DNA from: Gemmatimonadota bacterium
GTDB taxonomy: Bacteria; Gemmatimonadota; Gemmatimonadetes; Longimicrobiales; Gaopeijiaceae
DNA length: 43,521 bases
Direction of reading: 5' to 3'
Assembly: GCA_007125845.1 (NCBI GenBank)
Contig: SLCK01000142.1
Coordinates: 1 to 43,521 of the forward strand
Shown here: positions 18,087-25,851 of the stretch, piece by piece
Numbering within the stretch: the first letter of the stretch is position 1
Layout: every line of letters starts with the position of its first letter
Made by a program: the position numbers and the translations under genes
The notes under the pieces: model-generated
Told to the model about the DNA's origin: nothing
Databases searched by the model: none
The model's input: the letters and a program-made list of their open reading frames with translations, nothing else

Positions 18087-19010
18087 ATGCTGGACGACCG
18101 ACTCACGGAGCAATCCAACCCCCGCAGTCGCGCAATCGACACCCTCTCGCCGCTTGCGATCGTGGACCTGATCAACCGCGAGGATCGACAGGTGGCCGAA
18201 GCGGTCGGGCGGGAGAGGGAAGCGATCGCACAGGCACTGGAGCTGGTTGCCGACACTCTCGCCTCCGGTGGACGGCTCTTCTACGTGGGGGCGGGGACGT
18301 CCGGACGGCTCGGCGTGCTCGACGCGGCGGAGATGCCGCCGACCTTCGGGACCTCTCCCGATCTGGTCCAGGGGATCATCGCCGGGGGATTCGACGCGCT
18401 GGTGCGGGCCCGTGAGGGCGCCGAAGACGACCCTGCCGACGGCGCGAAGGATCTCGAGGCCCGAGGCGTACGGGAGGGGGATTTCGTTCTCGGCATCGCG
18501 ACCTCGGGGACGACGCCGTACGTCCACGGCGCCCTGGAGCGGGCCCGGGAGCTTGGGGCACGCACAGGGTTCCTGCTCTGTACCGCCCCTGGAGAGGAGC
18601 TGCGCGCCCGACACGACGTGGTCATCGCGCCTCTCGTGGGACCCGAGATCGTCACCGGATCGACCCGGATGAAGGCCGGAACGGCCACCAAGCTGGTCCT
18701 CAACACGCTGACCACGGGAGCGATGATCCTGAACGGGAAGGTGTGGGGCAATCTGATGGTGGACCTGCAGGTCACCTGTGAGAAGCTCCGGGACCGGGCC
18801 TCCCGTATTCTGCGAGCGACCCTCGGGGTGGACGAGTCGGGGGCTGCCCTGCTCCTGGAACGAGCCGGCGGACGGGTGAAGACGGCCCTGGTGATGCATT
18901 CCCGGGGAGTCGAGCGGGCGGAGGCGGAAGCGCTCCTGGCCGAGGCTTCGGGACGGGTGGCCCCCGTGATCGGGCACGGGCCCGAAGAGGTCGAGCCGGA
19001 GCCTCGATGA
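18087..19010 (+). CDS. murQ: N-acetylmuramic acid 6-phosphate etherase
   Basis: Cleaves the lactyl ether of MurNAc-6-phosphate to GlcNAc-6-phosphate and D-lactate in peptidoglycan recycling. The 307-residue protein has the SIS-domain signature FYVGAGTSGRLGVLDAAEMP and GSTRMKAGTATKLVLNTLTT, both diagnostic of MurQ, plus an N-terminal TEQSNPRSRAIDTLSP that matches the family. The start follows no clear Shine-Dalgarno sequence. It overlaps anmK by 4 nt (ATGA), and the two enzymes act one after the other. Confidence 0.96.
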   Translation: MLDDRLTEQSNPRSRAIDTLSPLAIVDLINREDRQVAEAVGREREAIAQALELVADTLASGGRLFYVGAGTSGRLGVLDAAEMPPTFGTSPDLVQGIIAGGFDALVRAREGAEDDPADGAKDLEARGVREGDFVLGIATSGTTPYVHGALERARELGARTGFLLCTAPGEELRARHDVVIAPLVGPEIVTGSTRMKAGTATKLVLNTLTTGAMILNGKVWGNLMVDLQVTCEKLRDRASRILRATLGVDESGAALLLERAGGRVKTALVMHSRGVERAEAEALLAEASGRVAPVIGHGPEEVEPEPR

Positions 19011-20197
19011 ATCGCCGACGCCTCCTCTTCGGCGGACTGATGTCGGGGACCTCTCTCGATGGCGTGGATGCGATTCTCCTCGCAATCGAGGGAGACGATC
19101 CCACGGCACTCCGCTGGGAGGTCGTGGGCTACCGCTCGGACCCATACGGCCGCGAGGAGAGGGAGCGGATCCTCGAAGTCCTCTCGGGGGGCCCCCTGAC
19201 GGAGCTCGTGCGCCTCGACGTCGCTCTCGCCGAGAGGTTCCACGAGACGTTTTCCAGCCTCCTCGCGCAGGCTGGAGTGCCGGCCGCCGAGGTCACGGCA
19301 ATCGGGTCGCACGGGCAGACCGTGTGGCATCAGCCGCCCGACGGCGGGGAGCGGGGCAGGACTCTGCAGATCGGGGACCCCGCGACGCTCGCGGAGGCCT
19401 CCGGGTGCGCGGTGGTGAGCGACTTCAGGAGCCGGGACATGGCGGCGGGCGGACACGGAGCCCCCCTCGTCCCGTGGTGCGACTGGGTCCTCCTGCGCCG
19501 TCCGGGAACGGGACGAGCGCTCCAGAATCTGGGCGGAATGGGGAACGTCACCTACCTGCCTGCGGACGGCCGAGTGGACGGGGTCCGCGCCTTCGACACC
19601 GGACCCGGGGTCGCTCTCCTGGACGGCGTGGCCCGGTTGGCCTCCGGGGGAGCGGAGTTCTGGGATCACGACGGCGAGCGGGCGGCCCGGGGACGCGTCC
19701 TTCCGGAGCTCCTCGAGGAGCTGCTGGGCGACCCCTTCTTCCACGAGCCCCCCCCGCGGTCCACCGGGAGGGAGCGCTTTGGCGATGCCCGACTCAGGGA
19801 GCTGGTCCGCGGGGTCCGTCCGGATTCCGCCGCGGACTGGGACGACCTCCTCGCCACCCTCACCCTCCTCACGGCCCGCAGCGTGGCCAGATCCTACGAG
19901 CGGTTCCTGCCCTCGGGCGAAGTGGACGAGGTCGTCCTCACCGGAGGGGGCGCTCGCAATCCGACCCTCGTGAGGGCGATCGAAGAGGAGTTGGCCCCGA
20001 TCCCGGTTCGAACGGGCCCGGAGGCCCTGGGGATGGACCCCGATGCCCGGGAAGCGGCGGCCTTCGCGCTCTTCGCCTGGGCGCACCTGCGGAGGATTCC
20101 GGGGAACCTCCCATCGGTGACCGGAGCCGCCGGCCCCAGGGTCCTCGGGTCCTTGACCCCGGGGGACGGGGAAGGCACCGAAGGGGGACGTAGGTGA
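19007..20197 (+). CDS. anmK: Anhydro-N-acetylmuramic acid kinase
   Basis: Phosphorylates and opens 1,6-anhydro-MurNAc to MurNAc-6-phosphate, the substrate of MurQ encoded just upstream. The 396-residue protein has the hallmark GLMSGTSLDGVDAI, GSHGQTVWHQPP, LQIGDPATLAEASG, NLGGMGNVTYLP and DTGPGVALLDG, then VVLTGGGARNP near the C-terminus. Length is typical. Both ends are coupled by 4-nt overlaps: ATGA with murQ and GTGA with the glycosyltransferase gene. Confidence 0.96.
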   Translation: MNRRRLLFGGLMSGTSLDGVDAILLAIEGDDPTALRWEVVGYRSDPYGREERERILEVLSGGPLTELVRLDVALAERFHETFSSLLAQAGVPAAEVTAIGSHGQTVWHQPPDGGERGRTLQIGDPATLAEASGCAVVSDFRSRDMAAGGHGAPLVPWCDWVLLRRPGTGRALQNLGGMGNVTYLPADGRVDGVRAFDTGPGVALLDGVARLASGGAEFWDHDGERAARGRVLPELLEELLGDPFFHEPPPRSTGRERFGDARLRELVRGVRPDSAADWDDLLATLTLLTARSVARSYERFLPSGEVDEVVLTGGGARNPTLVRAIEEELAPIPVRTGPEALGMDPDAREAAAFALFAWAHLRRIPGNLPSVTGAAGPRVLGSLTPGDGEGTEGGRR

Positions 20198-21894
20198 AAT
20201 CGGGGGACCTCCGACTCTTCGCACTGCTGGGCGGGATCCTGGTGGTCGTCGTGGCCGGCGGCTTGACGCTCGTCGCCACTCCTGCGCCGCACTCCGGTGG
20301 GGACAACGCCGGCTATCTCTCCCTCGCCTACGGCCTCGTCGAGGGGCGGGGATACGTGGAGCTCTGGGAACCCGGAACGCCCGTGCACACGAAGTATCCG
20401 CCGGGCCTTCCCCTCCTGCTGGGCGCCATGATGGCTCTGGGGGCCTCTTCCTGGATGGCCTTCAAGCTCCTCTCGGCGGTCTGCGTATCGGTGGCCGTCC
20501 TCCTGAGCTACACGTGGAGCGCGGGCCGGGCGGGTGCGCTCGGTGGGTTCGCGGTGGCGCTCGTGACGGCCCTCTCTGCGGGCTGGCTGGAGGCGAGCCG
20601 CTGGGTCCTTTCGGAACCGGCCTTTCTGGTCTGGACCTTCCTGGCTCTCTGGGCGGCCGAGCGGGGGCTCGGGGCCGAGCGCGGAGGGGAGCAAGAGGGT
20701 GGGCGTGGGCGCTGGTTGGCGCTCGCGGGAGCGGGGGCGATTCTGGCGTTCTTCACCCGTTCGGCCGGTCTACCCCTCGTCCTGGCCCTCCTCGGTGGCC
20801 TGCTGCTGGCCGGGCGCGTGAAGGGGGCGGCGATCTTCGCGGTGGCTCTTGGGCTGCCCGCGGCGTGGTGGGGACTGCGGGCGCGGATGGGAGGAGAAGG
20901 CGCCTACCAGGACGAGTTCTGGATGTTGAACCCCTACGAGCCGGAGCTGGGACTCGTGGGTTGGCTCGACCTTCCCGCCAGGGCATGGCGCAACCTGACC
21001 CTCTACGTCGGAGAGGTGCTGCCGGGAGAATGGTGGGGCGCTGGCGGGGGTGCGGCGCTGGCGGCTCTCGGAATCGTCCTGACCGGTCTCGCGGTGTGGG
21101 GATGGGCCCGGAACCTCCGGGGGGGAGCGGGCCCGGCCGAGCTCTTCGTTCCCCTGTACTTCGGACTGATCCTCCTGTGGCCGGAGGTCTGGTCGGGAGA
21201 TCGCTTTCTCCTCCCCCTCTATCCTTTCGTCCTCCTGTACGCGGGCGAGGCACTCCATGCTCTCGCCTCCCGGCTCGGTCCGGCCCCGGCGATGGGGGCC
21301 GTCGGGGCGGGTGCGCTCCTCCTCGTGGCTCCGGCCGTGCCCGGATGGATGGCGTTGGCGGACGAGGCGAGCGAGTGCCGGAGGATCGCCGAGCGGGAGG
21401 ATGACGTGTTCGCATGCCACGGCGAGGGGTTCAGGGAGTTTCGTGACGCGGCCTCGTGGTCCGGGGCGAACCTGCCCTCCGACGCGGTGGTGCTGAACCG
21501 GAAGCCCCGGATCCATTACGTTCTGGCGGGCCAGAGAGGCCGCGTCTTCCCCTTTACCCGTGACCCGGAGGCGTTTCTGGCCGAGGCCGATCGGCTGGGA
21601 GCCCGCTACCTCCTGGTGGATCATGTGGACGGAATCTCGCTCTTCTATCTGCCGGCGATCATCCAGGCTCGGCCCCTCGCCTTCTGCTACGTGCGCGGGT
21701 GGGGTGCGGAGGGGGCCGCCATGGGCACGGACCTGTTCGGGATCCTCCCCCCGGGTGAGCGAAGAGCGGGGGGCGACGTGAGCCAGATCGACTGGTGTCC
21801 GGAGCCCTACGTGCCCGCCGAGCCCGTCGCCGATGCGGATCGGGAAGGATGGCGCATCCCTCTCCTGGTGAGCGGAGGGGTTTCCGGTCGATGA
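20194..21894 (+). CDS. ArnT/GT39-like membrane glycosyltransferase
   Basis: A 566-residue polytopic membrane protein of the ArnT/PMT superfamily (GT-C fold), which moves sugars from polyprenyl carriers on the periplasmic side. After the first helix comes a loop with the acidic residue expected at the active site, GGDNAGYLSLAYGLVEGRGY, followed by KYPPGLPLLLG, a common PMT_2 pattern. About ten further hydrophobic segments follow and a soluble C-terminal domain of roughly 170 residues. Acceptor and donor are unknown. Its GTG start overlaps anmK, suggesting an envelope role, although this placement does not prove a link to recycling. Confidence 0.75.
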   Translation: MKSGDLRLFALLGGILVVVVAGGLTLVATPAPHSGGDNAGYLSLAYGLVEGRGYVELWEPGTPVHTKYPPGLPLLLGAMMALGASSWMAFKLLSAVCVSVAVLLSYTWSAGRAGALGGFAVALVTALSAGWLEASRWVLSEPAFLVWTFLALWAAERGLGAERGGEQEGGRGRWLALAGAGAILAFFTRSAGLPLVLALLGGLLLAGRVKGAAIFAVALGLPAAWWGLRARMGGEGAYQDEFWMLNPYEPELGLVGWLDLPARAWRNLTLYVGEVLPGEWWGAGGGAALAALGIVLTGLAVWGWARNLRGGAGPAELFVPLYFGLILLWPEVWSGDRFLLPLYPFVLLYAGEALHALASRLGPAPAMGAVGAGALLLVAPAVPGWMALADEASECRRIAEREDDVFACHGEGFREFRDAASWSGANLPSDAVVLNRKPRIHYVLAGQRGRVFPFTRDPEAFLAEADRLGARYLLVDHVDGISLFYLPAIIQARPLAFCYVRGWGAEGAAMGTDLFGILPPGERRAGGDVSQIDWCPEPYVPAEPVADADREGWRIPLLVSGGVSGR

Positions 21895-21904
21895 GCGAAG
21901 GGAC

Positions 21905-22513
21905 TCAGCGGTGCCGGTGTCCGGCGCCGTAGAAGAGCCCCAGGGCGGTCCCGTGCACGAGGAAGGCGAGGTACGGGTCGTCCTCGGCCTCTCCCGTCTC
22001 GAGGAGGATGGAGACCACGGGGAGCTTCCCGGCGGGCGAAAGGTTCTGGAGAGGGTAGAAGACTCCGCCCCAGGGACTCGCGAGATAGTCGGCGGTGCCG
22101 GCGAGGGCCCCTCGGAGGATCGGAGGTCCGGGGAGGTACGGCTCGAGAAGGGCTGCGTAGATGACTCCTCGGCCGGCTCCGGCGAGGAGCTCGTCGACGA
22201 GCTCCCTCACCGGTTGATCCGTTCCTCTGTCCCGATCCTCCAGAACGACCCGCAGGGCCATGACAATGCCGGCGGCTCCGGCTCCAGCCACGGCTCCGCG
22301 AAGGAGTCGGTGGAAGCGGGGTCGGCGGGACCTGGCCCAGCGCTTGGCTCCCTTCGCGAGCAAGGCCGACGAGGCGGCGGCCAACGCCCCCGAGACCGGA
22401 CGAACGGGCGCCCTGTTCGCCACGAGGGAGTCGAGGGTGCCGGTGAGGGAGTCGATGGCCAGGTCGAGGGTGCGGCCCAGGCTCCACCGAGGTGGGTCGT
22501 CTTTTCGGGACAT
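21905..22513 (-). CDS. Membrane-associated hypothetical protein
   Basis: A 202-residue protein that I do not recognise, beginning MSRKDDPPRWSLGRTLDLAI. Its central part has small-residue-rich hydrophobic stretches (GAVAGAGAAGIVMALRVVL, GAGRGVIYAALLEPYLPG, AFLVHGTALGLFYGAG) that suggest three membrane or membrane-surface helices. The N-terminus is basic. AAGGAG 6 nt before the ATG at 22513 supports the start. The gene is convergent with the glycosyltransferase (10 bp between ends) and divergent from the large metalloprotease-like gene 50 bp away, so it has its own promoter. Confidence 0.65.
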   Translation of the reverse strand: MSRKDDPPRWSLGRTLDLAIDSLTGTLDSLVANRAPVRPVSGALAAASSALLAKGAKRWARSRRPRFHRLLRGAVAGAGAAGIVMALRVVLEDRDRGTDQPVRELVDELLAGAGRGVIYAALLEPYLPGPPILRGALAGTADYLASPWGGVFYPLQNLSPAGKLPVVSILLETGEAEDDPYLAFLVHGTALGLFYGAGHRHR

Positions 22514-22563
22514 GCATCGCTCCTTGATAGGGACGAGCGTTCCAGGTCGAGAGGAGGACAGGG

Positions 22564-25500
22564 TTGAAAGATTGCGATGGAACCGTTGTGGGGCAAAGGG
22601 CGGCGGCTCGGATCCGTTGGCCCGTGGCCCTCCTGATGGGACTTCTCGGCCTGGCACCCAGTGCCTCCGGGCAGCAGGTGCCCCCCCAGGAGCGCTACCG
22701 CACCTTCGACACCGAACACTTCCGGGTCACCTTCGCTCCAGGTCTGGAGGAGCCGGCGCGCCGGGCCGCGGGCGTGGCGGAGGACGCGCACGCTCTCTTG
22801 CGGGAGACTTTCTTCGAGCCTCCGGCGGGTCCGATCGACCTCCTGCTCAGCGATCACCTCGACACCTCCAACGGGTTCGCCCTCGTTACGCCGTCCAACC
22901 GGATCGTTCTCTGGGTCCACCCCCCCGTCGACGGGCTCGCGCTCACCCATCTCGACGACTGGCTGGAGCTGGTGGTGACCCACGAGCTCGCGCACATCTT
23001 TCACCTCGACTATACGGGACCCCTGGGGCGGGGTCTTCGCAGGGTGTTCGGCCGGGTTCCCCACAGGTGGCCCTACTTCATGGGCTTCACGCTCCCCGTG
23101 GCGGCGATCGAGGGCGTCGCGGTTCACCTGGAATCGCTTCACACGGAGGGGGGGCGATTGGACGGCACCTACCAGGCCGCCATCCTTCGCGGACAGGCTC
23201 TGGAGGGAGCGCTGGAGAGGGTCGACCGGGGACTCGGCCGGTCTCCGGTATGGCCCGGGGGCACCCGGCCTTACGCTTACGGGGCCGGTTTCTTCCGGTA
23301 CCTTGCGCGGGAGCACGGCGAGGAGGCGGTCGCTCGCTTCCTGCGGACCGCGGCGGACCAATGGATCCCCTACCGTCTCGACGCGGCCTCGCGCGAAGCC
23401 TTCGGCCAATCCTTCGAGGAGCTGTGGGAATCATGGGCCGAAGAGGTGGAGCGGGAGGCGTTCGCGCTGCGGGCCGAGGTGTCCCGGCGCGAGGCCGCCG
23501 AGCCGCCCGAGCGCCTGACTGACGGCGCTCGCTTTGCCCTGCACCCGGCGCCGGCCCCCACCGGTGGGGGCGGGGAGGGGGAGGTGGCCTATGTCCGCAG
23601 CGACGGGCGCACCGACACGCGGCTCGTGCTTCGGACCTCGAACGGAGAGCGGACCCTGAGCCGGTGGAACGATCTCGCTCCCCCGAGCTGGACTCCGGAC
23701 GGGGAGCTCCTTGTGCCCCAGGCCGAGTTTCTCGATCTCCATCGAGTCCACCGCGACCTCTACCGGGTGTCTCGCGAGGGGCGGGTCGTTCGCCTCACCC
23801 GGGGATTACGGGTCCTCCATGCCCACTCTCACCCCGGCGACGGGACGATCGTCGCGGTGCTCTCGCAAGGGGGAATCAATCGGTTGGTGGTGCTCGACGG
23901 AGACGGGGAGGTGGCCCGGGTCCTGCACGAGCCGGAGCCTGGAGTTCTCTGGAGCCATCCTTCCTGGTCTCCGGACGGAGAACGACTCGCCGTAGCCCGC
24001 CGCGGACCCGGACGGGGTACGGCCATTCTCGTGCTCGACGCCGACGGCCAGCTCCTCCATACCGTCGTGGAGGACGGAAGCCTCAACACCTCCCCGGCAT
24101 GGGGTCCGGAGGGTCGCACGCTCCTCTGGAGCTCCGACCGCGACGGGGTTCCGAACCTCTACGGAGTCCGGCTCGGTGCCCAGGGCGGGGCGCATGGCCC
24201 GGTGCTCCAGATTACGGACCTGGAGACGGCTGGAACGTTTCCGGCGATCGATCCGGACGGCGAGCGCATCTACTTCTCGCTCCTCGGATCCGAGGGGTGG
24301 GAGCTGGCCCGGATTCCGCATCGACCGGACGACTGGTTTCTCCCTCATGGGGCACCGGCTCCGGAGGTGGCCACCGGGGCAGGGGACGGGGGGGGGAGCG
24401 AGATGGGTGGCGAAACGCGGAGCTACTCCGCTCTCCCCACCCTGTTGCCGCGCTACTGGACCCCGATCCATTCGGAGCCGCGCTACTTCGGCGGCACCCG
24501 CGTCCTTCCGCGGAGTTGGGGGGTTCGGACCTCGGGGCGGGATCTGGTGGGACGCCATCGGTACTCGGCCCGGGCCACCGTGTCGATGCCCGACCTGGAG
24601 CGGAGACTGGAATGGAGCGGGTGGTACGCCTGGGCCGGACTCGGAAGGCCGGTCCTGTCGTTGGATGCGGGACAGAGCTGGCACGTTCTCTTCCCGCTGG
24701 ATCTGGCCGGAGGGGAAGGGGAGGCCGCCGACACGGCCTTCGTCGCGGCCAGGGAACGCCACCTGGGAGCCGCGGTGGAGCTGCGCAGGCAACGGATCCG
24801 GAGTTCGGCGTACGTCACCCTGGGCGGGCGCGGGATCGAGCGCGAGCGGACCTTTCTGGACGAGGGAGGGCGGGAGCGACCGGACCGACGCGAGGAGCGT
24901 CCGTCCGGGACCCTCGCAGAGGCGAGGCTGGCGGCCGGGTTCTCCACCGCCCGGGCCCATCCCTTCTCGATCTCGGTCGAGGACGGGTTCTCGGTGTCCC
25001 TCTCCGTGCGGAATCGGTGGGAACCCGGGCTTCCGGAGCCCTTCGGCGGAGTGAGGGGACTCGATCCCGGATTCCGGGAGGCCGTCTTCGGGGTGAGAGC
25101 GTATCGTGGCCTGAGCGGATTCGGCAGCTCGAACCAGGTCCTGGCATTTCGGGCCGCAGGGGGAATTGCCGGAGGGCCGGGCGCTGGCGACGCGCCCTTC
25201 GCGGTCGGTGGAGAGCAGGGCCTGTTCCCGGTGCGGGGGCATCGCACCGGCGTCCTGTTCGGGCGCAGCGCCTGGGGAGTGACCGGCGAGTGGCGTTTTC
25301 CGCTCGGCTTCGTGCGCAGGGGGTTCGGAGCCTGGCCGGTCTATCTCGACCGGGCCGCGGGGGCCCTCTTCGTCGACCTGGCCGGGGCTTCGGCGGGGAG
25401 TGCCCGGATGGGCGGCCCTCCGGTGCGCTCGGGAACACGGGGATCGGCGGGGGTCGAGCTGGTCCTCTTCCACTCGCGCCTTTTCGAGGCGCTCGAGCGC

Positions 25501-25578
25501 ACGCGGGTGGGCGTCGCGATCCCCTTCGACGGCCCGGGGAGCGGTGCGCTCTATCTGCGGAGCGGTTGGGCCTTCTAG
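22564..25578 (+). CDS. Zinc-protease, beta-propeller and barrel-like protein
   Basis: A 1004-residue exported protein. A signal peptide (WPVALLMGLLGLAPSASG) is followed by a gluzincin-like peptidase domain with HELAH at residues 140-144 (context THELAHIFHLDYTGP) and a probable third zinc ligand Glu183 in IEGVAVHLES, the arrangement of peptidase-MA-like enzymes. Residues about 300-600 contain WD40/TolB-like repeats (SWSPDGERLAVARR, AWGPEGRTLLWSSDRDGVPN, AIDPDGERIYFSLLG). The last roughly 400 residues are rich in alternating aromatic and Gly strands and end in FDGPGSGALYLRSGWAF, like an outer-membrane barrel with a C-terminal aromatic. The start is TTG at 22564 after AGGAGG. Substrate unknown. 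Confidence 0.8.
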   Translation: MKDCDGTVVGQRAAARIRWPVALLMGLLGLAPSASGQQVPPQERYRTFDTEHFRVTFAPGLEEPARRAAGVAEDAHALLRETFFEPPAGPIDLLLSDHLDTSNGFALVTPSNRIVLWVHPPVDGLALTHLDDWLELVVTHELAHIFHLDYTGPLGRGLRRVFGRVPHRWPYFMGFTLPVAAIEGVAVHLESLHTEGGRLDGTYQAAILRGQALEGALERVDRGLGRSPVWPGGTRPYAYGAGFFRYLAREHGEEAVARFLRTAADQWIPYRLDAASREAFGQSFEELWESWAEEVEREAFALRAEVSRREAAEPPERLTDGARFALHPAPAPTGGGGEGEVAYVRSDGRTDTRLVLRTSNGERTLSRWNDLAPPSWTPDGELLVPQAEFLDLHRVHRDLYRVSREGRVVRLTRGLRVLHAHSHPGDGTIVAVLSQGGINRLVVLDGDGEVARVLHEPEPGVLWSHPSWSPDGERLAVARRGPGRGTAILVLDADGQLLHTVVEDGSLNTSPAWGPEGRTLLWSSDRDGVPNLYGVRLGAQGGAHGPVLQITDLETAGTFPAIDPDGERIYFSLLGSEGWELARIPHRPDDWFLPHGAPAPEVATGAGDGGGSEMGGETRSYSALPTLLPRYWTPIHSEPRYFGGTRVLPRSWGVRTSGRDLVGRHRYSARATVSMPDLERRLEWSGWYAWAGLGRPVLSLDAGQSWHVLFPLDLAGGEGEAADTAFVAARERHLGAAVELRRQRIRSSAYVTLGGRGIERERTFLDEGGRERPDRREERPSGTLAEARLAAGFSTARAHPFSISVEDGFSVSLSVRNRWEPGLPEPFGGVRGLDPGFREAVFGVRAYRGLSGFGSSNQVLAFRAAGGIAGGPGAGDAPFAVGGEQGLFPVRGHRTGVLFGRSAWGVTGEWRFPLGFVRRGFGAWPVYLDRAAGALFVDLAGASAGSARMGGPPVRSGTRGSAGVELVLFHSRLFEALERTRVGVAIPFDGPGSGALYLRSGWAF

Positions 25579-25655
25579 CAGGCATTCGGGCGTTCGCGGT
25601 GGGGGTGCCACGATGCGGGGTCACCGGGGTAGGAATGAAGGAAGGTTGATGCCCC

Positions 25656-25684
25656 TTGACCCACTAGATGTGGGGTCGTAAGAT
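25656..25684 (+). promoter_or_regulatory. nrdJ promoter
   Basis: TTGACC (25656-25661), a 17-bp spacer and TAAGAT (25679-25684). The predicted start of transcription is near 25691, giving a leader of about 160 nt before the nrdJ ATG. An NrdR-like box fills the spacer and a second sits at the start point. Confidence 0.65.
25661..25676 (+). promoter_or_regulatory. NrdR-like box 1
   Basis: CCACTAGATGTGGGGT matches 11 of 16 positions of the NrdR box ACACTATATATAGTGT. It lies between the -35 and -10 elements of the nrdJ promoter, where a bound repressor would block RNA polymerase. It starts exactly 31 bp before box 2, the usual helical spacing of paired NrdR boxes. Confidence 0.6.
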
Positions 25685-25691
25685 GGAGCCC

Positions 25692-25707
25692 GCACGATAT
25701 TTTGTGC
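25692..25707 (+). promoter_or_regulatory. NrdR-like box 2
   Basis: GCACGATATTTTGTGC matches 11 of 16 positions of ACACTATATATAGTGT, including CAC and GTG at the normal distance. It begins at the predicted transcription start. With box 1 it forms the paired site typical of NrdR, the ATP/dATP-sensing repressor of ribonucleotide reductase genes. Confidence 0.65.
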
Positions 25708-25716
25708 TCGGGCCAG

Positions 25717-25799
25717 GTTTCCACAGTGGATTTCGCCGTCCTTCCGTGCCTGCGGCGATTCTCCACAATCCCGGCTCTGATTTCCACACCGTTTCCACA
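25717..25799 (+). repeat. Four phased DnaA-box-like direct repeats in nrdJ leader
   Basis: Four same-orientation nonamers share the core TCCACA: GTTTCCACA (25717), TTCTCCACA (25759), ATTTCCACA (25780) and GTTTCCACA (25791). Each differs from the DnaA-box consensus TTWTNCACA at a single position. The start-to-start distances are 42, 21 and 11 bp, that is four, two and one helical turns, so all four face the same side of DNA. DnaA is a known regulator of nrdAB in Escherichia coli. Another protein or an RNA-level role is possible. Confidence 0.5.
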
Positions 25800-25851
25800 G
25801 ACGGTTTCCGCCGCAAAAAGGCACCCCGCCAAACTCTGGGAGTATCGCGCC

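Noticed and set aside
18281..20224. A 647-codon minus-strand frame opposite murQ and anmK.
   Set aside because: Antisense shadow of two unmistakable genes with no recognisable domain of its own.
23664..25649. A 661-codon frame within the protease/barrel gene on the same strand.
   Set aside because: Gly/Arg-rich out-of-frame translation; the overlapping 1004-residue frame has signal peptide, HELAH and propeller motifs.
25717..25799. An origin of replication marked by the DnaA-box-like repeats.
   Set aside because: No dnaA, dnaN, gidA or AT-rich unwinding stretch is nearby, and the repeats lie in a gene leader.
25579..25851. A cobalamin riboswitch before the B12-dependent reductase.
   Set aside because: I could not find a B12-box-like sequence or the needed multi-stem layout; the region is better explained by the promoter, NrdR-like boxes and repeats.
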